From assembly GCA_030638185.1 (NCBI GenBank), contig DAOWFD010000283.1, positions 1-5,485 of the forward strand: a DNA stretch of 5,485 nt, given 5' to 3'. This DNA is from Candidatus Aegiribacteria sp. (GTDB lineage: Bacteria > Fermentibacterota > Fermentibacteria > Fermentibacterales > JCC-6). Both the position numbers and the translations under genes were made by a program. Below the pieces are notes generated by a model, which was not told the origin of the DNA, ran no database searches, and saw nothing but the letters and a program-made list of their open reading frames with translations. Numbering within the stretch: position 1 is the stretch's first letter; each line of letters starts with the position of its first letter. This document shows, piece after piece, positions 1 to 5,485 of the stretch.

Positions 1-1721
1 ACAAGGTCAATGTGGATCCTGATCATAAAGGAGTTGATCTTGAGGAGGCGGACGGTATACAGGATTTCGACTATTCACTTCCCGATATATACGGCTATGA
101 GGGTAGCGAGCTAGACCCCTGGTTCCAGGGCGGTTACGCCTGGGAATTCTCCCCCACATCCGAACCCTCAAGCGATGCCAGCTGGGGTGGTAAAACTTTT
201 GTAAAGGTGGAAGTTCTGGATGAACCAGCCAATGAAATGAATGTTCGCGTAACCAGAACAACGGTATGTAACGGGTGGCCTGTTCAGGCATCTCCTATTA
301 AATGGGGACCGCTGATCTGGGAAAATGCTGACGCTTCAGGCGACCGGCTTGTAGTAACAACGACTACCGGACACGTAAGTGCTTACATGCACGATGGTTC
401 CGACCCGCACCCCATGGGAATGGTAATTACCGCTCCTCCCGTGGCTGAAAACCCATCGGGCGGTGTTCCACTTCTGCTTGTATGTGAAAACGACGGTCAG
501 GTGCATCTCAGGGATATACAATGGAACGAGCCTGTTGGATGGCCTGTCACTCTTTCTGGAGGCGGCACAGGCATAGCTGCGCTGATCAGTTCGGAGCTTG
601 GTATAGTAGCAGTTGCGGATGATGAAAGTAAGGTACACCTTTACGACTCCGACGGAATACAGCTTAGCGGATGGCCTGTTGTTACTCAGGCTCAGGTAGC
701 TGGTATGGCTGTATATCCCGATGATGAGAACCCCGGCATAATCGCGTCAACGATTGATGGACGCGTTTATCTCTGGAATATTGATGGAGATGAGGCCGCT
801 GGCTGGCCCGTTACTCCGGGCGATGAAAAAATCAGCATCCCCGTGGCTGCAGATATAGACCGTGACGGTTCCGCCGATATCGTTGTGGTCAGCGGTGATT
901 ACATCTACGCATACGACAGGGAAGGTGATATCCTGCCAGGATTTTCATCGATGCTTCCAGGTTCCCCTCTCTCTTCACCCAGTCTGAGTGACCTGGACAG
1001 AGATGGAAGACTGGAAACAGTTATCCTTACAGATGGTGGTGCAGCTGCTGTGGGCGCCTCGGGTGCCACACTTGAAGACTGGCCCGTGAAACTTGAACAG
1101 GACAGCCTGGTTTCCGGATTCTGCAGAAACAGAATGGGTATCGGAGGCAGTGGGTTTGTATTGATTTCAATGGATGACGGACGGATATGCATGTTCGACT
1201 CGGATGGTAAACAGTTCGGAGTATTCCCTGTATCGGTTGGAGACAGGCCAATCGGGCGTCCCCTGCTGTGGGATCCTGAGAATACCGGGAACTGGAGGTT
1301 AGTGGCCGCCGACAGGAGCGGCGGTATCTGTTGCTGGCATACTTCGGTTGAACCTGCGGGCTGGTTCACAGGTATGGACATGTCCGGTTCCAACTGCTGG
1401 TGGAGCGGGGATCTTCCTCCTGCTCCCATTTCAGGTTCCATACTCCGGGAGGGTTCCTTCTACGTTTATCCGAATCCTGTTCAGCAGGGAAGCGGAATAA
1501 TCCGTTTCCAGCCCGGTGACGATTGTTCCTGGGAGATAAGGGTGTTCAACATGGGAGGCGACCTTGTTACCCATAAAACCGGAACAGCACCCGGGGGATC
1601 ACCCTGGGAAGTACCCTGGAGCACTGAGGATCTTGCCCCCGGTGTCTATTTTGTCAGCCTGCGAATATCTTCCCCAATGGGATCAACAGATGCTCTATTT
1701 CATGCGGCGGTGATAAATTGA
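1..1721 (+). CDS. M6-family (immune inhibitor A-like) metalloprotease, C-terminal part, with beta-propeller and sorting tail; 5' partial
   Basis: This is the end of a secreted protease whose start lies upstream. The frame is open from nt 3, and the GTG at nt 12 is internal; residues here count that GTG as 1. Residues 8-82 (VDLEEADG, then LDPWFQGG, then a Gly/Ser-rich stretch and a beta-strand region) match the segment that follows the catalytic domain in M6 peptidases; the HExxH site would be upstream. Residues 85-455 form a degenerate propeller with GWPV-like motifs at W89, W177, W221, W265 and W357, and two D-x-D-x-D-G loops (D281 and D327) typical of FG-GAP/VCBS calcium-binding repeats. 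Residues 484-569 (YVYPNP, IRVFNMGGDLV, LAPGVYFVSL) are a T9SS type-A/FlgD-Ig-like tail that would direct export across the outer membrane. The stop overlaps the next start by one base (TGATG). Frame and tail are clear; the M6 assignment rests on family knowledge of a short remnant. Confidence 0.88.
   Translation, partial: KVNVDPDHKGVDLEEADGIQDFDYSLPDIYGYEGSELDPWFQGGYAWEFSPTSEPSSDASWGGKTFVKVEVLDEPANEMNVRVTRTTVCNGWPVQASPIKWGPLIWENADASGDRLVVTTTTGHVSAYMHDGSDPHPMGMVITAPPVAENPSGGVPLLLVCENDGQVHLRDIQWNEPVGWPVTLSGGGTGIAALISSELGIVAVADDESKVHLYDSDGIQLSGWPVVTQAQVAGMAVYPDDENPGIIASTIDGRVYLWNIDGDEAAGWPVTPGDEKISIPVAADIDRDGSADIVVVSGDYIYAYDREGDILPGFSSMLPGSPLSSPSLSDLDRDGRLETVILTDGGAAAVGASGATLEDWPVKLEQDSLVSGFCRNRMGIGGSGFVLISMDDGRICMFDSDGKQFGVFPVSVGDRPIGRPLLWDPENTGNWRLVAADRSGGICCWHTSVEPAGWFTGMDMSGSNCWWSGDLPPAPISGSILREGSFYVYPNPVQQGSGIIRFQPGDDCSWEIRVFNMGGDLVTHKTGTAPGGSPWEVPWSTEDLAPGVYFVSLRISSPMGSTDALFHAAVIN
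273..1364 (+). repeat. Protein-level tandem repeat: about eight propeller blades of 44-48 residues
   Basis: A motif of the form G-W-P-V recurs with its aromatic position at residues 89, 133 (HPM), 177, 221, 265, 311 (F), 357, 405 (FPV) and 451 (WF), counting the GTG at nt 12 as residue 1. The intervals are 44, 44, 44, 44, 46, 46, 48 and 46 residues, giving eight repeat units. The residue before the aromatic is Gly in six of nine copies. The DNA repeats are too diverged to be recent duplications. Eight blades is inferred from the spacing, not from a structure. Confidence 0.7.
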
Positions 1722-1723
1722 TG
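1709..1723 (+). promoter_or_regulatory. Ribosome binding site and TGATG coupling junction, gene 1 to gene 2
   Basis: GGTGAT at 1709-1714 matches the 3' part of the consensus Shine-Dalgarno and ends six bases before ATG at 1721. The stop TGA (1719-1721) shares its A with that ATG, suggesting coupled translation. This favours ATG 1721 over the TTG at 1718, which would add only one residue. Confidence 0.65.
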
Positions 1724-2377
1724 AAGATTTTTGCGGTGCTGCTCGTATCCGTTCTGATTGTTCTTCCCGGGGAAGCGGATTCAGGCTCCCGAAAGAGCGC
1801 CATGCTGCGATCCATCGTGCTTCCCGGATGGGGCCAGATGCACCTTGGCCATTCAACAAGGGGGATAGTCTTCATGAGTCTTGATGCCCTGACCTGGGCA
1901 GGAGTTGGCCTGTCTTATCTTGAGGGTACATTCAACAGAGACGATTACCGATGGCTGGCAGTATCTGAAGCCGGTATCTCCGTTTCCGGCAGATCAGGCG
2001 ATTTTCTCGATGATATCTCAGACTATGCTTCAAGTAATGAATTCAACGATTATATACACAGGCTTGCCAGGTACCACTACCCTGATGATCCCGATGCTCA
2101 GAGGGATTATTACGAATCCCATGCACTGTACGGCTCCGACAGCTGGAACTGGTCATCAGATGCCGCGCGGAACCAGTTCGCCGACAGACTGAGAGACAGC
2201 AGGCAATGGTTCAGAAGAAGCATGTACATAGCCGCCTTTGCAATGGTCAACAGAGTTGTAAGTGTAATTGACGCTTCTCTTCTGGATGAGAGACGGCCAG
2301 GCGTCTACACCTCACTTTCTTTCCCCGAATATCACGACTTCTCATCAGTCAGGTTTTCGATTGGAGCCAGATTCTGA
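1721..2377 (+). CDS. Exported or membrane protein, DUF5683-like
   Basis: A 218-residue protein of unknown biochemical role. Residues 1-20 (MKIFAVLLVSVLIVLPGEAD) form a signal peptide with likely cleavage after A19. Residues 30-41 (RSIVLPGWGQMH) match the hallmark PGxGQ segment that opens DUF5683-type domains, followed by a hydrophobic helix at about 48-66. Residues 70-165 are polar and rich in Asp, Tyr, Arg and Trp, including a DSWNW segment and a predicted helical stretch at 148-166. A second hydrophobic helix follows at about 168-186, containing the NRVVSVIDA motif that resembles the conserved end of this family. The last 30 residues alternate like beta-strands and end in Phe, which could suggest envelope insertion, but this is weak. 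The gene overlaps both neighbours by a single base, so it is probably co-translated with the two proteases. Family assignment is by motif recognition only; DUF5683 proteins have no established function. Confidence 0.85.
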   Translation: MKIFAVLLVSVLIVLPGEADSGSRKSAMLRSIVLPGWGQMHLGHSTRGIVFMSLDALTWAGVGLSYLEGTFNRDDYRWLAVSEAGISVSGRSGDFLDDISDYASSNEFNDYIHRLARYHYPDDPDAQRDYYESHALYGSDSWNWSSDAARNQFADRLRDSRQWFRRSMYIAAFAMVNRVVSVIDASLLDERRPGVYTSLSFPEYHDFSSVRFSIGARF

Positions 2378-2379
2378 TG
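2363..2379 (+). promoter_or_regulatory. Ribosome binding site and TGATG coupling junction, gene 2 to gene 3
   Basis: GGAG at 2363-2366 lies ten bases before ATG at 2377, whose A is the last base of the preceding TGA stop. The same junction form (TGATG) occurs at 1719-1723. No ATG, GTG or TTG exists upstream in this frame before the stop at 2287-2289, which fixes the start at 2377. Confidence 0.6.
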
Positions 2380-4038
2380 ACAGTACTGATTCTCGCAATG
2401 ATTCTTCAGAATACCGCCCCGGCCTGGTGGATCGATGGAACACCTCTGGTTCCGGGTATCATGGAGATAGACAGACGTCATGACCCCTCATTCGAGCCTA
2501 CAGGTCCTCTGAGTTCCGGCAAGGGGCATAACATAGGAGATACGATAAATTTCTGGTCCATCGACCACAGTGGTGATTTTCCTCTGTTTTACCTTACTTC
2601 CGCCACATGCAGGTATGTAGGCTCCAGTACATACATTTTCGTGGAGGATACACAATGGGGTGTTCATTACAACCAGGATGCCGTAGACGAGTTCGCGATA
2701 GCCCTGGAGGACAGCACTCCATCCGGACTTGGAGGGATTGTAGATACCGATATCGAAGTTTTCGGACAGCCACCCGATGCCATTGACGGAGACCCGAAGA
2801 TATACTTCCTTCTGCTTGATATAAGGGACGGTTTCAATCCACAGGAGGGTGGAGCCTACATAGCCGGATTCTTCAGCCCTTACAACCAGTTCACTGAAAC
2901 CGAGGCTTATCTTTACTACGGGGGGCATTCCAACGAAGTTGAGTTGCTCTACATTGACTGTTTCCCTAGTAACCAGAGCGATGCCGCCTACACGGCATCT
3001 CATGAACTGGTACACCTGATTCAGTGGGGAATAGAACCCTTCAGCTCGGAGGAGCTGTGGGTGATCGAGAACCAGGCCCAGTCAGGAACATTCGTGTGCG
3101 GTTATCCCGCGTTCCAGATTGAGACCTTCCTGGAGGTGGGGGGGATAACCCCTATCAAGTGGACGAAAATAGAGAATACAATAGAATACGTTGCCGGTTA
3201 TGGGGCAGGCTTCCTTTTCTTCTCGTACCTGTACGAGAATTACGGCGGAGTGGATTTCCTTTATAATTCCCTGAGATCCGCAGGCCGCGGAATTGCGGGA
3301 ATAAGTGAGGCCATCCGCAGTGCCACCGGTTCGAACCCCGATATGAACCGGATTCTCCTGGATTGGATGCTGGCCTGCTGGATAGATGATCCGGACTTTG
3401 GCGATGGGAAATACGGATGGGAATCCTTCAGGATCGCGGATTACGATACGGTATCCCCTGGAAACAGACCCGGTCTGGATTATACTTCCGAGATCACCAC
3501 TGACCCCTTTTCGCATATTGGTGATCAAATGTCCTCTTACCAGGGCAGGTATTTCTGCGTTGACAACGGTTCAAAGGGCAGCTTTCGTGCAGCAGCCACA
3601 GGTCTGGGGACCCTTCAGGCGTTTGTGTACGATGAAACAGCCGGATCGCTGGAGAAACTGGATACCGGCTCAGCGAACGATGTCGCGATATCGCTTCCTG
3701 TAGAGGGTGACATTCTGCTTCTCTGCAGCACATTCTCAGGCCTTGATCTTGATGTTTCGGCAGGTTCAGTCGTCTCCTCCGAGGATATATTCACATTCTA
3801 TCCACAGCCATGCCGAGGTACACTCTTCTTCCAGTTCGTGTCCGGCGGAGAGAATGTGGAGCTTTCGGTGTTCTCTCTCTCCGGTAGATATGTGGAAACC
3901 GTTAATTACAGCAATGTCAGCCGCGGAGAAACGACTCTGGCCTATCCCGGTGCGGGAGGCCTTTCGTCGGGTACTTATTTCTTCAGATTCAGCCAGGGCG
4001 GTAATATAGAAACCGGCTCATTCGCAGTTGTGCGGTAA
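2377..4038 (+). CDS. Secreted zinc metallopeptidase, M30 (hyicolysin)-like, with C-terminal sorting tail
   Basis: A complete 553-residue extracellular protease. A short hydrophobic leader (residues 2-11) with no Lys or Arg precedes a possible cleavage near A14-A16. Residues 135-195 (DAIDGDPKIYFLLLDI, GGAYIAGFF, VELLYIDCFP) have the layout seen before the active site in M30-like peptidases. HELVH at 209-213 (nt 3001-3015) is the zinc-binding HExxH, with E210 as catalytic base; E231 in WVIENQA, 18 residues after H213, is the likely third ligand, as in gluzincins. Residues 270-350 are helical, 385-465 look like a beta-sandwich, and 472-553 (FYPQPCRGTLFFQF, LSVFSLSGRYVETV, LSSGTYFFRFSQ) form a T9SS type-A-like tail analogous to that of the upstream protease. 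Substrate is unknown. The third ligand normally sits in a WxxEG context; here Gly is replaced by Asn. The metallopeptidase call is strong, the M30 assignment moderate. Confidence 0.9.
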   Translation: MTVLILAMILQNTAPAWWIDGTPLVPGIMEIDRRHDPSFEPTGPLSSGKGHNIGDTINFWSIDHSGDFPLFYLTSATCRYVGSSTYIFVEDTQWGVHYNQDAVDEFAIALEDSTPSGLGGIVDTDIEVFGQPPDAIDGDPKIYFLLLDIRDGFNPQEGGAYIAGFFSPYNQFTETEAYLYYGGHSNEVELLYIDCFPSNQSDAAYTASHELVHLIQWGIEPFSSEELWVIENQAQSGTFVCGYPAFQIETFLEVGGITPIKWTKIENTIEYVAGYGAGFLFFSYLYENYGGVDFLYNSLRSAGRGIAGISEAIRSATGSNPDMNRILLDWMLACWIDDPDFGDGKYGWESFRIADYDTVSPGNRPGLDYTSEITTDPFSHIGDQMSSYQGRYFCVDNGSKGSFRAAATGLGTLQAFVYDETAGSLEKLDTGSANDVAISLPVEGDILLLCSTFSGLDLDVSAGSVVSSEDIFTFYPQPCRGTLFFQFVSGGENVELSVFSLSGRYVETVNYSNVSRGETTLAYPGAGGLSSGTYFFRFSQGGNIETGSFAVVR

Positions 4039-4786
4039 TATCTTATTATTTCTGTTCGCGGTTCTGAGTATTCTCCAGGTTTCTGAATCGACTGCAGAAC
4101 TGACCAATAGTGATGTAGGATATATCACGGTTCCCGATGGTATAATTGATGCCGAGATAAATGGGGCAGGGGATATTTACGTGCTTCTGCCGGGGCTTCC
4201 TCACCTGCGCATCTATGCCGCCGGGGGTTCCGTCTCCGAGTATGACCTGCCCGATGTTCTTCTTCCCGGAGGCATGTGCATCGATGAGCGATGGGGATGG
4301 TTCGTTACTGGTGAACTCACGGATATGGTGTACCGCTATGACGATTCGGGTGAGCTTACAAATTACTGGGATTCCCGTGTCATGCCCGGTGATATATGTC
4401 TCAGTGGCCTGTCCGTTCTGTACGTCTCACGGGCCAGTGGTACGGTTACTTCGCTTGATGAACCGGATGATATTCTTGTAAGACTGAACGGTTCCGGTGA
4501 TGGCCAGCTGTCCGCATCGGGAAATGAAGCGGTCTATTCAAGTGAAAATGAATCCCATATCTTCAGAAATTATTCAGCCCCAGAACCGCTACCCTTTGCG
4601 GGCACATGGACCGTTGCCGGGAGAGAGTTGATGGTTCTCCAGGATTCCTGCGTACTTGACGGCAGCGGGTCTGTTCTGTTCCGACTGCCTGAGCCAGGGG
4701 AATTCTCCCGGATATCCTGTTCAGCTAACGGTAATCACTGTCTGCTCTGGACACCGGGGGAAGGCAGAATCCTGGTGCTGCGGTGA
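4028..4786 (+). CDS. Small secreted beta-propeller-like protein, function unknown
   Basis: A 252-residue protein that I do not recognise by name. From TTG at 4028 it begins MCGNILLFLFAVLSILQVSES, a plausible signal peptide though without a positive charge; cleavage would fall near residues 20-23. The remainder divides into six similar beta-rich units starting near residues 49, 90, 129, 168, 200 and 237 (for example DIYVLLPGLPHLRIY, GWFVTGELTDMVYRY, VLYVSRASGTVTSL), as expected for a small six-bladed propeller of the NHL type, which usually mediates protein or ligand binding. No catalytic motif is visible. The start is uncertain: TTG overlaps the preceding gene by 11 bases with no clear Shine-Dalgarno, but a stop at 4007-4009 and the absence of other ATG, GTG or TTG codons before the leader leave it as the only ordinary choice. 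The stop overlaps the next start by four bases (GTGA). A partner role for the downstream protein is inference from this coupling. Confidence 0.82.
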   Translation: MCGNILLFLFAVLSILQVSESTAELTNSDVGYITVPDGIIDAEINGAGDIYVLLPGLPHLRIYAAGGSVSEYDLPDVLLPGGMCIDERWGWFVTGELTDMVYRYDDSGELTNYWDSRVMPGDICLSGLSVLYVSRASGTVTSLDEPDDILVRLNGSGDGQLSASGNEAVYSSENESHIFRNYSAPEPLPFAGTWTVAGRELMVLQDSCVLDGSGSVLFRLPEPGEFSRISCSANGNHCLLWTPGEGRILVLR

Positions 4787-5485
4787 GCCTGTTCTCCGTC
4801 GCTGTATTGCTTCTTACGTCTATGACCATAGGAGTGCATCCGACAATAAAGCACACACTCCTCGAGTTCGAAAGTGATGGCTTGGTTTTCTTCGAGATTC
4901 CCGATTCCCTGTGGATAGCACCAGGTTCCCTTACAGCCACCGCTGACGGTGATACGCTAAACGCGGTACCCGGGACATCGGGAGTGAGAACAGGCATCAT
5001 TTTCGATCCCCCTCCGCCAGCTGGCTCTACCGTTGTATTGGAATTCGAAGTGCTTCTGTTAACCATCCCATCATCGACTTCACTTGATGTGGGTTTTGTA
5101 GAGAAGCGGATGTTCGAGCAGCTGCGCAGGTATACTGCCGATCCTTTTCAGGAACATGGCCTGTACATATCGGGTTCAAAGAGAATAGGGTTTTCAGTGG
5201 GTGACGGCGGGGGATTGGATCAGGGAACAAGGATCTCCGTTGAAGGTACAGCGGCTCCGGGAATTACGGTTTCAGGAAGTATAACCGACCGCAATCTGAC
5301 AGCTGGACCCACATCTTCGGAGCTTGTCTCACAGCTTGACAGGATATTCTTCATTGTTGACGGTGGCTCATGGCAAGCCAGGCTGGGCGATATGGACTGG
5401 ATAAGCGGTAACGGAGAGACCGGACCCCTTTCATGGAGAAGAGAAGTGAGCGGAGTTGACGCCCAGGGGGACATTACCCAGTCCA
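4783..5485 (+). CDS. Outer-membrane surface protein of an FCB-type family, N-terminal part; 3' partial
   Basis: The frame from GTG 4783 stays open to the window edge, giving 234 residues with no stop. GTG overlaps the preceding TGA in a GTGA junction, and residues 1-17 (MSLFSVAVLLLTSMTIG) form a hydrophobic leader, so GTG is preferred to the ATG at 4822, which would remove it. Residues 46-90 (APGSLTATADGDTL, then GIIFDPPPPAGSTVVLEFEV) resemble the domain that precedes the barrel in a large surface-protein family of Bacteroidetes and Chlorobi. Residues 126-205 continue the match: GLYISGSKRIGFSVG, LDQGTRISVEG, ITVSGSITDRNL, LVSQLDRIFFIV and LGDMDW parallel the family pattern of GSISRG..VG, LxLxGxL, ISDxNxP, LxxFDKVFI and GDF. 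Such proteins appear to be long outer-membrane beta-barrels, usually annotated as hypothetical. The similarity is recalled, not searched, and the missing C-terminus prevents confirmation. That this is a real coding gene is strongly supported by codon flow and gene spacing. Confidence 0.85.
   Translation, partial: MSLFSVAVLLLTSMTIGVHPTIKHTLLEFESDGLVFFEIPDSLWIAPGSLTATADGDTLNAVPGTSGVRTGIIFDPPPPAGSTVVLEFEVLLLTIPSSTSLDVGFVEKRMFEQLRRYTADPFQEHGLYISGSKRIGFSVGDGGGLDQGTRISVEGTAAPGITVSGSITDRNLTAGPTSSELVSQLDRIFFIVDGGSWQARLGDMDWISGNGETGPLSWRREVSGVDAQGDITQS

Noticed and set aside
12..48. GTG at 12 as the true start of the first gene, and the SD-like strings AAAGGAG (27-33) and GAGGAGG (42-48) as ribosome sites
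   Set aside because: The frame is open to the left edge, and the encoded VDLEEADG stretch belongs to the middle of an M6-type protein. The purine-rich strings simply encode KGVDLEEA.
905..1441. Reverse-strand open frame of 178 codons
   Set aside because: It lies wholly inside the propeller coding region of the first gene. Its translation is rich in Pro and Ser with no recognisable domain, as expected from an antisense shadow.
2488..3015. Reverse-strand open frame of 175 codons
   Set aside because: It is fully antisense to the conserved N-terminal and HExxH region of the metallopeptidase. The + strand explains this sequence, and no ribosome site or family motif supports the reverse frame.
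3138..3153. Run of seven G followed by ATAACCCC, considered as a phase-variation tract or terminator hairpin
   Set aside because: It encodes VGGITP in frame, there is no following T-run, and a seven-base tract alone is weak evidence for slippage.
4656..4877. Forward open frame spanning the junction of the fourth and fifth genes
   Set aside because: It overlaps both well-supported genes in another frame. The GTGA junction and the hydrophobic leader of the fifth gene explain the region better.
4725..5474. Overlapping reverse-strand frames near the right edge as genes
   Set aside because: A continuous + strand frame from 4783 to the edge carries the family-like motifs. The reverse frames are short, overlapping and lack any domain.

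Overview
The window is a gapless block of five genes, all on the + strand, each overlapping the next by 1 to 11 bases. It looks like the interior of a longer operon: the first gene begins upstream of the window and the last runs off its right edge. No promoter, terminator, RNA gene, mobile element or CRISPR array is visible. The reverse strand holds only open frames that mirror real genes.

Layout. (1) nt 1-1721: C-terminal part of a secreted M6-type (immune inhibitor A-like) metalloprotease, fused to an approximately eight-bladed beta-propeller marked by a recurring G-W-P-V motif, ending in a T9SS-type/FlgD-Ig-like sorting tail. (2) nt 1721-2377: small exported or membrane protein resembling the DUF5683 family. 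(3) nt 2377-4038: complete secreted zinc metallopeptidase (M30/hyicolysin-like) with an HELVH site and the same kind of C-terminal tail. (4) nt 4028-4786: small secreted protein that reads as a six-unit beta-propeller. (5) nt 4783 to the end: N-terminal 234 residues of a protein resembling an outer-membrane surface-protein family of the FCB superphylum. Its frame is open to the window edge.

Organism. Type-A-like C-terminal sorting tails, a DUF5683-like protein, FG-GAP-like propellers and an FCB-type surface protein together point to a Gram-negative bacterium of the FCB superphylum. Coding density is very high and base composition is moderate. An uncultivated lineage such as Fermentibacteria (Aegiribacteria) or Eisenbacteria fits better than a typical Bacteroidetes, but this is inference from protein style, not from a marker gene. 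TGA and TAA both serve as ordinary stops, so the standard bacterial code applies.

How the genes may work together. Every product appears exported: two hydrolases of different peptidase families carrying related sorting tails, a propeller protein, an inner-membrane or envelope protein and a probable outer-membrane protein. The most economical reading is a cell-surface or secretion module, for example extracellular proteolysis coupled to surface assembly. No gene here has a function that can be named beyond its family, and the joint role is a hypothesis.
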